From assembly GCA_963978545.1 (NCBI GenBank), contig OZ021727.1, positions 51,090,987 to 51,154,986 on the forward strand: 64,000 bases of DNA, read 5' to 3'. Origin of the DNA: Linyphia triangularis (Eukaryota; Arthropoda; Arachnida; Araneae; Linyphiidae). The notes beneath the pieces are model-generated. The model saw only the letters and a list, made by a program, of their open reading frames with translations. It did not search any database and had not been told where the DNA came from. Position 1 is the first letter of the stretch; each line of letters opens with the position of its first letter. Both the position numbers and the translations under genes were made by a program. Of the stretch, positions 1-12,500 are shown one piece after another.

Positions 1-299
1 AAATGAAAAATTAACCTGATTTCCCTTTACCAACTTAATCACGATCAGAATAAAGAAATGAAATCTCAAATGGAATACTACACTCCTGTTGTAATAGTAA
101 ATTAGTTAGGTGTAAATGGTGAAACATGTATAATACAAAAATGCATTTAAGTGTTCATGAAATAATATGGAACTTGATATACAGTACCAAAACACTACAC
201 GAGTAAAAACAATCAAAAGAAAGAATTCAATATTTTTAGTCAAGTACTAAAGAAATCGAATACATATTTAAATGCAAAAATCCTTGCTCATTGGTAACA

Positions 300-1385
300 T
301 TTGTTGAGCCAAAAGATGTCAATTGAAAGCAGGAATTGTACTTCCTAATATAAACCAAGAAATGCCTTGATATCTCAGTTGTTTTTCAGACATCAGTGAC
401 TCTAAAGGTTTTGAATTTGCTAGAAGTACAGGCAAAACAACTTTGCCACTGCAACAACATAGGCCTAGCACATCACCTTTCCACTTTAGAGCACCACAGT
501 AGGAGCAGGCATTTGTCATTCCGCCAATTGGAAAAGTGGAATTTAGACCAGCAGCTACATTATATGAAAAAGCAGCATCCTCAAACATTGCACTATTATT
601 ACCTCTTGTAATTGAGTGACGTTTGGTATCATCTTTTAATCTATCAGCTCTGGTTTCCACAGACTTGAAATTTCTCGTAAATATTTGACGTTGGTGCTCA
701 GATTCCAATGTACTAACTGGTACTTGATTTCGTTCATTTGAACTGCGCTCTCAATCATTCTCCTGTCGCTAATGTCTTTGTACGGGTGATTCCCTTGCTC
801 ACTTAGCGGCAGACGTACTATACCTAGCACATATATTTGTTCTTTTCTTTGGCGGCATATTAATAACTGTCGAAATGATCCGAAAGGTTCTGGCGAATTT
901 CAATAATCTTCACCGACGACGAATCTATGATGTTTACATTCAGCATCCATCCAATCAAAACACTATATGGTTGGTTGAACCCCCGATCTGAGGCTTTGAG
1001 GCCGATCTGAGGCCGCGCATGCTCAGAAGTTGTTTTCTTTATTGACTGACAGTAAATATACTGAAATATTATAATAAAATTCAAACCGTTCATTGAACAG
1101 ACGATTGTTATACATAAAAATAATCAGAAAAATAAGGGGGGCACATTAAAATAACTTTTGATTTTATTCTGATGTAATAAAATGATATCATTGCCATTCC
1201 AAGATTTTTTTTCATGTCATTAATTTTTGACTTAAACAACTTTTAATCGAATTTAAAAGTTCAGTTGTTCACTACAATCTCCATGTACTAAAGCTTCTAT
1301 GTACCAAATTTCTTACATCTAGGTGCAAAGCTGTGGATTTGTATAAGGTTCAGACGTACAGACAACTTACTTTTATATATATAGA
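300..1385 (-). mobile_element. 5' end of a Helitron, truncated
   Basis: On the minus strand the element would start at 1385 with TCTATATATATAAAAG (Helitrons start with TC and insert between A and T; the flanking base is A). Coding relics begin with ATG at 858-856 (MPPKKRTN), typical of the Helitron Rep/helicase polyprotein of arthropods, and run to about 320. The frame is broken by stops near 800 and by a shift near 700. The longest open piece (708-319) holds IGGMTNACSYCGALKWKG and a following CCC cluster, the N-terminal zinc-binding region seen before the Helitron_like_N domain. Rep and helicase domains and the 3' hairpin/CTRR end are absent. Confidence 0.65.
319..858 (-). pseudogene. Helitron polyprotein N-terminus, decayed
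   Basis: The start codon at 858 opens MPPKKRTN, then stops and a frame change interrupt the Arg/Gln-rich region. The frame 708-319 stays open for 129 codons with a CxxC...CCC zinc-binding pattern (CSYCGALKWK, LGLCCCSGK) and then SKPLESLMS. This pattern matches the N-terminal part of Helitron replicases in arachnids as I remember them. Nothing of the replication-initiator or helicase domains follows before position 1. Confidence 0.6.
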
Positions 1386-1389
1386 TTTT

Positions 1390-2099
1390 AGGATGAGATT
1401 TTTTTACTTTTTGACAGATTTCCAATTTTTTCCTTTTTATGTAAACTTTTCTCTTTTGTCCCTGTTTCAAAGTTTTTTCCTGTGAAAAGTATAATTTTTC
1501 TCATGTCAGGGCAAAAGATTTTCCTTCTCTGCTTCCCTTTCCTTGTAGATTACTTCACAGTGCTTGGTGACCAAGATGCACTTCGGTTGTGATTAGTTGC
1601 TTGTGGCTCTGCCTTTCTACGGATGGTTATTGCAGTCACGTGACCACCTCGTGTTTTTTTTTTTTGGATTCTGCACATGCGTGCAGACAATCATTGTCTA
1701 ACAATATTATATAAAATAAAATGATGATGTCAAATCTGTGTACTTTTACAACCAACAAAATAAGCAAATTTTATAGCTTTATGCATCTTTTAAATTAGCC
1801 AATTTTATATTTAGTTTGTGTGAATGGCATTTTCCTTATCTTTTTTTATAACTGAAATTTGAATACTATAGTACTATGTTTTGTGAACAATATGCGACAC
1901 ATATTAATTACTTTTCAAATATTTGAAATGTAATTATTATATATTGTGAAAACTTTCATTGTATCTTTAAAATTGGTAAATCATCATTTCCACATGTCAC
2001 ATGCTTTTTTTGTTGAATTTTTAGATATCGGCTCTTCCACATGCTTTTTTGAAATTTTTTTTGGATTTCCTCCTTTTTGCTCTGACTAATCTCATCCCA
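1390..2099. mobile_element. TIR element of the GGATGAGATT family
   Basis: Left end AGGATGAGATT at 1390 and right end AATCTCATCCC at 2099 are inverted repeats. The interior has the words CACATGCTTTTTT and TTGGATTTCC near the right end. The Helitron start at 1385 abuts the left end, so the target duplication cannot be read. A second, partial copy ends at about 27179. Confidence 0.45.
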
Positions 2100-2100
2100 G

Positions 2101-3417
2101 TTCTTGAAAAAAATTTCACGTTTAAATTATGCTGCAAATTTTTTTCTCGCATATGATTTCAAGCTTTCTACTTTGTTGCCAATCTCATCAGTGCAATTAA
2201 CAAGTCTGTAATGTATTCATTTGAACAAACATCTACCTAACTGCTGATTTCTTAATCAAAACAGTATGTTACTGTCAACTGAGGACTTCATTACTTTTTG
2301 GAGTGTCCATGGATGTGAGTCATTGTTCTGGTTATAGTTTTAGAAATGTATTTTAAAGTATTTTTTTAATCTAAAAATTGCGTCTATTTTCAAGTATGTT
2401 TAATTTTTGAAATATTTCCCAGTAGGAAAGTCATAATAGTAATTGTGACAGTCCATGGATGTGACATCTCCCTGTCTGAGAGTAATATTTGAAATATTTT
2501 ATCACAATTTAAAACTACATTCAATTATATGAGTCATACTTAGGTTATTTAGTAATTTATACCTAAAACTGTATTTTTATTAGTATACTTTTGTGTAATA
2601 AAAATATGTTTAGCGTAAACGTCAATACTGTTGCAAAAATTCCTGATTTTCTGTAAAAGGACTCAAAACATTTCATAGGAAATTTTTCCAAAATAATTTT
2701 AAATTCATTAATTTTCATCCTTAATTGAAATAGGATTAAAGTTATATATTTCTTGAAGGAAAGATTAAGGCTATTATAATACATTAAGTTATATAATAGT
2801 CTTATTAGGATTTTCAGTGAAATAGTTTGAGAAGTAGAATTTGCTGTTATGTTTTTTGTTTGAAATAAAATGCACGATAAGTCCTTATTTCTGCATTAAA
2901 TGATATAAAATTAATATTTAAAGAAATATTACTATTAAGTGATTATATTGAAGATTATGTGGTAGTTAAATTTATTTCTGGATGAGTAAGGGCGTTTTCT
3001 TTTGTACAAAGAAAGAGATCAGAAATAAATAAGTTTGTATGTTTACAGAAAGAGAATGTGTGATTTTAAATTCTATCTTTTTTTGTTGAAAATTGAAATC
3101 TATTCCAAATCCAATATTGCTGCAGTCCTGAAGATTCCATATTTGGGGTTTTGTACTATGCGAGCAAGGCAGTCATGGTTTACCTACCCTCATCACTCCA
3201 TAAAACTTACAGTCTTTAAAAATGACTGTTGTTAAATATATTTTTAGTATCATATTTGCTATTTAATGTATTTCTGTATCATTAGTATGTCTAAAACAGA
3301 AAACATATTTGTTAATCATAATCGGTTAACTTTTATGTGTAAGATGTAAACAAGTCAGCTCTTAAGTTAATTATATTCCTATTCTGAACCTAATTGATGT
3401 CTTTACTCATTTTAAAG
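2101..3417. other. AT-rich sequence without recognised genes
   Basis: It has no convincing exon on either strand. I looked for the first half of the FHA domain (Arg, Ser-x-x-His) in all frames by eye and did not find it. Short open frames near 3035-3235 have no recognisable content. Confidence 0.5.
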
Positions 3418-3549
3418 GGAGTAAATGGAACTTTCCTTGATGGAGATAAGTTGATTCCACATATTCCATACCTCTTGAAAGATGGATTGGGTATATACCT
3501 TGGTCCACCTTCTGAAGCACCTGTTGCATTTGTATTTATAAAAAGCAAG
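3418..3549 (+). CDS. RNF8: RNF8-like exon: end of FHA domain
   Basis: The acceptor TTTTAAAG precedes GGA and the donor is AAG|GTAAGT; 44 codons, phase 0 at both ends. The peptide opens with [12 protein letters not shown], the 'N-G-T/V-(F/W)-(L/V)-N/D' strand of FHA domains (compare NGVWLN in human RNF8), followed by [13 protein letters not shown], matching the 'I..GD.I.LG.P' strand. The first half of the FHA fold, including the conserved Arg and Ser-x-x-His, must be in upstream exons. A polypyrimidine tract is weak here (CTTTACTCATTTTAAAG), but the FHA match makes the acceptor credible. Confidence 0.85.
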
Positions 3550-6500
3550 GTAAGTCTTTAATTTAGAAAAAAACATAAACTGGCTTGTCCTTGATGGATA
3601 CATTGTTTTGAATACAAAGATATTATAAAAAATTTCTAGAGCATGTATAATGTATTGACAGGGTTTCCTCATATATGGAAAATCAGGAAATGTCATAGAA
3701 AGTCATGAATTTGGACATTGGGCAAATTTTGTCTTGGAAAGTTATGATTTTGAGCAAAAAATGGCCATAAGTCATGGAAATACAGTGAATTTCATGGATT
3801 TCTAAACATTTTAAGAAAAAATCACGTACTGTGATGTCATAAATGCCATGTTTGCTATTTAGCTCTTTAAAAATTCATCTATGTTTTTATTTATGTTTTG
3901 AAGGAAAAAACGGTCATAGTTAAGAACCAAGGCCTATGAAAACATTTCTGAACTCACAATTTGTGACATCACACAAGTAAGGTCTCATAAGTGAAATTTT
4001 TTTTCTTAATATGAGAACTGAAATGTACAGTTTGGATAACCTTGTATTAAATTTTTTTCCGTCTTTTTTCTTCTGTTTTGGATTGTTGATATCAAAACAT
4101 TTGATTTTTGATATAATTTATTATTATTGACTTATTCTTTCTTCAAATATTGCTTTATTATTAATAATTGATTAGCTTTTTTAACACTGAATTATCAAAG
4201 AATGGAAAATTTTCCTTTTCTTCTGATTTAGAAATTACTGAAACAAGGGGTTTTCACTCAATTTAAAATAAAACTTTATAAAAATCCTTTTATGGTATAT
4301 TGATTTATTTACTATGTTCGTGTTAGTAAAATTCATATAGGTTATTATTATTCAGGGCAGTGGCGTATATAATAGGTTATAATTTCGGGAGGGGCCAATA
4401 CTACCAAACTTACCGTTATTTGCACTTGTTTTTTTATGTTTTAAGTGAGCTCTCACTGAAGGATTAAGGATGGTTTTCAAGGGGTTTTAAAGGAAATATT
4501 GGGAAAAAACATAGTTATTATTTTTTTTTTTACATATTTTCAGTTTACTTTTACAACTGAAGTGAACTAATGCTATATGATAGCAGATTATTTTATAAAA
4601 CACTTAATTGCATTCTCGTTAATATTATTTTCTTCACTCCCCCTACTTTTTTCCTTATATAACTTTTTTTTAATAAAAACCTCCTCTGTTCATTAATTAG
4701 TCTTTAAGGTCATTATCTCTACTATTGGTTCTTTATCTTCAGCAGTGATCGAAAATTTTCGTCCCTTTTATCAAATTACTGAAAACCTGTGTAACTAATT
4801 TCCTTGTTTCTTGGTGAACTCCTTTGAATATACTTTTGGAGTGCGAAAATATCAAGCAATATTTACAAAAAGATCGGGATTTTCCTTCAGAATTAGCTAA
4901 CCACTCAAATTCTTCTAGCCATTTAATTTGAAAAGTTTTAGTATGGTTTGAGCTAGAACTACTACACTGGTCTGCAAAATTTAAAGATATTTCAGTTTTT
5001 CTCTTAATAATTTCTCAGTGGAATAGCATAGACAGAGGTGGCGCCAGCAGGGGGGCTGGAGCCCCCCGTCGGGGAAAGCTAGCCCCCCCCCCCCCCCCAT
5101 CGGGCACGATCGAGCTTCTTGTCAGGGGATAGAGAAGACATTTTTTTTTTGCATTAACAAAATTTTTAAGAATCGAAGAGCGTTAATAGTTTGTAAGCCT
5201 CATTGCCACTATCTTATAGGTCGTCGTCTGTTTTGTCCAACACTAAGCAATACAATCTCCCTATCTGTATTCTCGACAACCCACACAATAGACCTTACAA
5301 CCCTAGACCACACGATAACCACAACACGTTTCATGAAGAAATTCTTGATAACTACCGACTGGATAAATTGTTTTCACACAGTCGTCGGGAAACTAAACAA
5401 ATAATATTTTTTATAGATGAGACAATTTAATAAAATTCAACAAAAATAATTATCTTTAATTGAAACCACAGCCTATCTTCCAACGACATTTTTAATTTTA
5501 CCGACAGGATAAACTGTTTTAACACATACTGTATTAAACTTATATATTGTATTTTTGTTAAAATAGTTCATCATGTCGTGGAAATTATAAATTTATTCGG
5601 AAAACTGAGCAATCCTCGTTTTTTAAAATTTTTTTTTTTTTTATTATTATTATTATTATAATTATTATTTTTTTATTTATTCGGGAGACAATTCGATAAA
5701 AAACTAACAAAAGTTACGCTTTTAAATTTAAACCACAACTCATTTCCCGACAAAAATTACAATTTCCCCGACATGATAAACTGTTTCAACACATGTTTTT
5801 ATTAAACTTAGATAGTATACTCTAAAAGAGTTATCCCTTGGATAACTGAATAAATAACTCATTTTCCGACAAAAATTACAATTTCCCGGACATGATAAAC
5901 TGTTTCACGCTATATTAAACTTACACAGTATACCCTAAAAGAGTTATCCCTTGATTAAAAATAAAAATGTCTTTGGATAACTGAATAAATCATCTTTTTA
6001 GTTTATACACTATACTATTATGTTCTGAGGAACTTATGTATTATGTTTGTCTTTGTCCGTCTGTACAAGATCAGAATTCCTAGATAAATGTACAATTATC
6101 AGACACGTGTGATTTGACAAATGAAAGGTAGTAGAGCATACAAAAATTCAACGACAAGATAGAAGTACAGGAAAAATGGTGTCTTGAAATCAATTTGCAA
6201 TTTCTTAAACCTAAACTAGATGTTCAGCAAAAAAAAACTTTAAAAATTACGTAGAATTTAATCAGCTATTTCAACCAGAAGTTTGACAAAAAGAGTGATT
6301 CCGTACAGTAACGTCATGAGAAGTTCATATCTTGGCTTCAAGGAGTGATATCGGATTAGAATTTAGTTATATTCGGTGACAAGTTATCTCAGAAAATTCA
6401 CACACTTTTGTGCTATTTTTGTTCATATAAAACTCCAAACTTTTTTTTTTTTTTTTTTTTTTGGAATATCATTAACCTTAAGGTAAGATTTTAATCTTGA

Positions 6501-9500
6501 AATGTTGCCGTATTGTACATATTTGATATCTGGGCATGATGATGTACTACAGTAAAACGGATGTAGAGGTGGTCTTCTAATGACAATTACTATTAAAATC
6601 TAACTTGTGTTGTTAAGTTGACAATTTTTTAAATTTCCACGATGGGATTCTGTGATGAAGCAGTTTTACTTGTCGGCGTAACGAATTCGGTAAAGAAACT
6701 GAATAAATCCTATTTTTTTTATTAATAGTATAAAATATTGTAATTTGATAAAATTTCAAAAAAGTTGTGTTCTTGGATTTAAAACTCTACTTTCCCGACG
6801 AAAATCTTAATTTTCCCGACGATATAACATGCCTACAGACAGTATGTGCTCTGTAATTATTATATAGCATTATTAAGGAGAAATTGGACACAATTTTTCA
6901 AAAGTTATGATCGTAAATTGTAAAACACAACTTATTTCCAACGAAATTCTTAATTTCCCCGACGAGATAATCTATTTGCCCAATATGTAATATAAATTTT
7001 TATATATCTTTCTGTGTTAACACAGTTTATGTCATAGGTTAACTTGAGAATTTCGGTGGGAAATGAATTGTGGTTTTGATTTAAATACATAACTTTGGTG
7101 ATCCCTTATTGAAAAAAAAGGATGATTTATTCAGTACGACAGGGATGAGGATAACAAAGCCATAAATAAATTTAAATGATATATTATACGAACACTAGTA
7201 AAATATTTACAACATATAAAAACAAATATTTTTAATACAAGCATTGCAGCTTGTGAAAGGAATGGCCGTCAGATTTTTAAAGGGTTACAATTTATTTGGA
7301 CATAAGTAGTTAGAAATTATAAAAGAAAAAGAATTAATAACAAATACAAAACAGAAAAATTTATTTGCAGTCAATTTGGTTTTGGACCTTATGTCTCATA
7401 AAAACCTGTAAATTCACTGGTAACTAATTTATAGTATTTTTACATAATTATTTTAAGAAAAATCATACTAAAAAATAGTTTAAACAATGACACGCAGCTC
7501 ACACAAAAATTTCAACTTATTATGTTTTGAGTCAAAATATTAATTTTTGTATTATCAAACATCACAAGTCTTTTCTGTGGGCAGAGATAGCACAAAAATC
7601 AACAAAGAGACTTTAAACAAATATTTTTTTTTTTTGGAAAAGTCACTTTACATACCCCTTTCATGCATTTAAAAATACTATTAATTCCGTACTAATAATA
7701 GTAATTTATCAATCTATCTCAAATTTATTTATCTATACTCAAATTGCTCGGCCATCAAAATAAAATATAATTTCATATTTTTCCAAAATTCTCTTAAATC
7801 AATAAAATACAATTGCGCACGGATATATAATTTCCCAATAATTTAGTTCTTATTTATTGCAAGTTTTAGCATTGCATTTACTCATTGTTTCTGTAATTAA
7901 TAATTCGCTGTAAAAATGCATCATATTTCATTAATCGTGTGAGGAGGGATGAGGTAGGAAAGCAAAAATCAAAATTGCAACAAGCGACAACTCCAGGCAA
8001 GCCACTGAAATTCGCGGAGATTTAGAAGGAAAAGCGACAACATGCTCACACACATGTTCAAAATTCCATGAATAGAAAGGATAGTTCTGAAAATGTGCTT
8101 CAAGCAATCACAACGGGTTGTCCATGAGTTTAAAAGCGAGGGATGCATTGTAAGGGCAGTAAATATGCCCTATTGCTAAATAGGGGTGGGCTGACCATTT
8201 AAAAATCGATTGGACACTGACATCAATAAAAGCTTGAAGTCGATGGGAATCGATTTGCACTGATAAGATTCTTTGTGTGTGTGCTTTTTTGTCAGGATAA
8301 TGACCAGGGATCTGGATGAAGGCGGCTTTTTTCATTATGAGATTGGGGGACTGCCTAATTGTGTCTGCGAACTATTCGGAAAAAAAAAGAGCGTCAAGAA
8401 ACGACTAGGGGGCTATAGACACCAGTCAATCATTCTGATAACATTTTTTCAGGAATGATAGTCAACTTGGATCTTTTCATCCATATTGCACTCGTTTCTT
8501 CGGATTGAACCTATGTAGTGTGTAGCAGACAGTAGCACAATCTTTGCAGGCAATTGAAACGTTTGTTTTTTGTTTTGATGTTTTTACATTTACAAAAACG
8601 ATGAGCATTACAAAACTGAATGCTGTTTATGTTTTGTACATTTTGACAACGATTATGTTTAGAAACATACGAATTTGAAGCACTTGGATTACTTTAAAGA
8701 AAGTATAACTGTGCTAGTTATAGAAATAGGAATCTCTTTCCAGAATCTTCCTAAAGCTAAGGTACATTTTTTTTTATCTGAATATTTCATAAAATTTTTG
8801 CTTAACAATACATCGACAAAATTTAAAACTCGTATTTACATCCAAATTTAATATATCCTATTAAATTATTTATTGCTCAACATATAAATAAACTTTTTTC
8901 ACAGAATTTGCTGTTAGATATTTATAAATCTATTAATTATGCAAAAATAATAAAAAAATGTAATACTCTGAGTTTATAAGCATTTTTTGAATGATGTAAT
9001 TTTTTCAAATTTAAATGTAATCGTTTGCCTGGGTACACTTTCTAGACAAATTAAATTATAAATCTTTATAAAACAATTACCAATGTTAACTAAACATTTT
9101 GATTCAAGCCATTAACCTATTTTTAGACAATATTGTTGCTTTTAAAGTTTATGAAAAAAAATTATGTTTTGCATGAACTAAAAGTAACTTTTTTTAAAAA
9201 GTTTTTTATTGAATTTTGAATGAAACATTTGGATTTAGGGAACAGTGAACAAACGTTATTTCCATTATTTTTTATTTTATTTTCATCCAACAGATTTTTT
9301 TTCTTCAAATTAATAAGATATATATTAGTTTCTTAAAATTGAAAGTGCTTTAAAACGTAAAAATATTTGAATATTAGAAGTTTAGAATGAATTATTTGCT
9401 TTCCAGGCTGAAATTTTTGTTTCTTGCAAAGAATATTTGCTTTCCAGGCTGAAATTTTTGTTTCTTGCAAAGAATATTTGCTACAAGGTTAAATTTTTTT

Positions 9501-12500
9501 TTTTTTTTTTTTTTCTTTCTTTACTGAGTCAGAAATTTGAATTTTTGGATTTTATTTAACATAAATTAATGACATACAATGAATCCCATTTTGAGTTAAG
9601 CTTTGTTTTATTACTATAAGTTTTATAATATAATATGTAATAACAATTTTGAAAAAAGTTTTATTAGGCTTGATTGTTGTAGGATACATTACTTTGTTCT
9701 AATATTAATATATAATTTCCATCTAATATGAAAAATAAAATTTTCTTTTTACAGAAAAGTTTCCTAAAAAGTTTAATCATTTCAAATTCTGGCTGTAACT
9801 ACCAATTTTTGATGAATTTAAATTTGCCTTCTTTTACTACAGTATGAATTATTTGTTTTACATAACATTTTGTGTTACTAAAATCTTAACATGTTCTGAT
9901 TACACTGCAAAACTGCCATCGGCTTATGATTAATGGAATTTTAGTTTATTTTAAACTATTTAAGTTTTTTCAAAAAATTCTTAGCCCCCTCGTCGGGCAA
10001 TTCCTAGCGCCACCACTGAGCATAGACACATGAAATTCACATCAAAGAGGCATCTTTATGTAACAAAACGATAAGTAAAACAACTCAGTTGTAAATTGAA
10101 ATGCAAAGTGCATAGTGGGGACACATGCAAAAGCATGAAGTACCATTAGAGAGCAGTTGCAAAAAGGCATTCACATTAAAAATCTCACAACTCATGGAGT
10201 TGACTTTTAGTGTGAGATATGATCTCTCCTGTCATCAGTGTTTACTTGGCTTTGTATTCTCACACTTAACATGAGTTTCTTGATGAATTCTAGTGACTAG
10301 ATTGCTCAGTCAGATTACTTACCTAAAACTTACTCACCTATTTGTTGTGCTATTATTTTTATTTATTTTCTGGTTGTAGTAGATACTCGACGAATATTAA
10401 ATGTTTATTAAAATAAAATTGTCATACAAGTAGTCTTCACAAGTGGAAGTGTGTATTCTGCCATGGGCCCGTATAAAAAATAATAAAAGTTAAATTCGCA
10501 TCATTCGATGACTGAAAGATGACGGCATATTGTGACCCAAAATTATTTGAGTCATTTATTATGTATAAGAAAACGTCATTTCATGACTCAAAAAAATGTG
10601 CATCATATGATGACCAAAAAATTTACGTCATTTTAGGAACGTCAGTTTGTATGACCATTAAATGACGTCAAAACTGACATGATTTTTTACTGAATAACTT
10701 CATCGAGAAAAGGTGCCCTAAAAATTACGTCATTTATCACGTCATGCTACTACTTGGGTTGTACCCAAAGACCAAAACTTTTTTCCCACCAAATCGTTAA
10801 CTTGATTTGGTATTTACCCCGTAATATCGTTTTTCCACCTTCTATAGAACCTCTGACGTCCATTATTACTCATGAGATTGAAACAATTATTTTCAGTAAA
10901 AAGTATCTAATGTTAAAAAATTTGTTCTTTAGATGCCATTTAAGAGCACAAGAGATAATTGAATTTAACTTTTTCACTGTGATTATGTTAACTTGATCCA
11001 GGCAAATTTTTAAACAGTGAAATATTGGTTTTTAAATAGCATTTATTGTTACTTGGGGTAAATTTTGTTTCAGTTTTGCTTAGAACAAATTATTAAAAAA
11101 AGTATGAATATCGCCCCTATAAGTAAACCAGATCATTCCTCTAATCCGAATTTCATCAAATATGATTTAGACGCTTCTACGATAGGCATTTTGTAAAGAT
11201 TTAATGTATTGGAAACTTTACATCACTTGCAAACAGTTCAAAAGACTGGACGAGTAATTTAGCCACTAGAATTAAATAAAGAAACTCGTGTCAAGTATGA
11301 GAATACAGTGCCGAGTAAACACTGATGACAAGAGAGATCATATCTTACACTAAAAGTCAACTGCACACTAATGCTACTCCATTTTTTTTAAATCCTGAAT
11401 TAGTATGCAACTATCAATATTATGTTCAGCGCACTTGATCAATGCTATAAAATACAAGAATAAATTTTAATAATTCTTATCACTTATTAAAATATTAATA
11501 TCTCATCATTAATTTAATCACGACAGCAATAGAAGGTATTCTAAATTGTCAATTAATATTTAAATAACTCCAACAATTGTCGATGGGAGGGGGGGGAGCA
11601 TCTGTTATGTTGTGTCTATAGTAATCAAATTTCAAATCGGCCCCTGTCCATTGTACACTTTGCATTTCAATTTTCCACCGAGTTGTTTTACTTATCGTCA
11701 TGTTACATAAAGATGCCTCTGTAATGTGAATTTCATGTATCTATGCTGCTCCAGTGAGAAGTTATTAGGGAAAAACTGAAATATCCATTAATTTTGTAGA
11801 CTAGTGTAGAAGAAGAAAGAAATTTGTAAAAAGGTTCCATGCATTTTCTGCGAGTTAAAACTTTCTTTATTTGTTTTTCTTTATTTATATTTTTTTCTTT
11901 ATTTGTTTAAATCCTCTGCAATTGATGCTGGATCAACGGTACTAGAATTTGCGATGTCAAAAGGAACATTGCTACCGACAGAGGCTACTTCAGCACTGCT
12001 TATTTACACAACGTTTTTTTACAAAACAGTTTTGAATAGAATTTTTATCGCTTCATTATGAATACCATTAACTTAATAAAGCAAATTAAGATTCCACAAC
12101 AGCATAATGCAGAGGATTGCAGATACACACCTATTTAAAAACCACACTATTGAATAAACAGAGCTACAGATAAAATGCCAAAGCCTCACCTGCATTATAC
12201 ATATTTTAATTTCATAGTACTTATTCTGGTGCCATCAACTTTTTTTATTTTTGGGAAGCTAAGAGAATGGAAATTATTTGCAAACAAACGCAAATAATAA
12301 CTACTTATTACTTTAATTTTTTGTTTCTGATTTCGGGAGGGGTCAGGGCCCCCTGGGCCCCTCCCATATATACGCCCTTGATTCAAGGTTCAAACGGGTC
12401 CTTAAAAGTCCTTAAGTACTCCTTAATTTTGGTTTTCAGTTTTAAGGGTCCTTAAGAACTCCTTATTTTTTATAAATCAGGTCCTTAAGAACTCCTTAAT

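Larger units (their letters stand above)
5033..10018. mobile_element. hAT-like non-autonomous element, about 5 kb, nested
   Basis: The left end is CAGAGGTGGCGCCAG and the right end inverted is CAGTGGTGGCGCTAG, the classic hAT pattern CAGNGGTGGCGC. An exact 8-bp duplication AGCATAGA flanks it (5025-5032, 10019-10026). No transposase frame is visible. The left third carries degenerate subterminal repeats built on TTTCCCGAC(A/G)AAAAT and CCGACATGATAAACTG. Confidence 0.88.
4358..12380. mobile_element. hAT-like non-autonomous element with long inverted arms, interrupted by a second hAT element
   Basis: Ends CAGTGGCGTATATA (4358) and, inverted, TATATACGCCCTTG (12380) share GGCGTATATA. The flanks are ATTCAGGG (4350-4357) and ATTCAAGG (12381-12388), a 7/8 match to an 8-bp duplication, the hAT hallmark. 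Large inverted arms occur: 10200-10330 pairs with 11220-11370, and 4940-5030 plus 10019-10130 pairs with 11640-11860, leaving a loop near 10330-11220. There is no transposase frame. Without the inner insertion the element is about 3 kb. The right duplication covers the first bases of the next element, so it inserted into that element's terminus. Confidence 0.75.

Noticed and set aside
1..3417. 5' exons of the RNF8-like gene
   Set aside because: No stretch with an FHA Arg/Ser-x-x-His pattern and splice sites in phase was found by eye; much of the region is Helitron and TIR element.
12195..12455. Gly/Pro-rich open frames on both strands
   Set aside because: They come from the G/C-rich terminal repeat of the hAT-like element (GGGAGGGGTCAGGGCCCCC), not from a gene.
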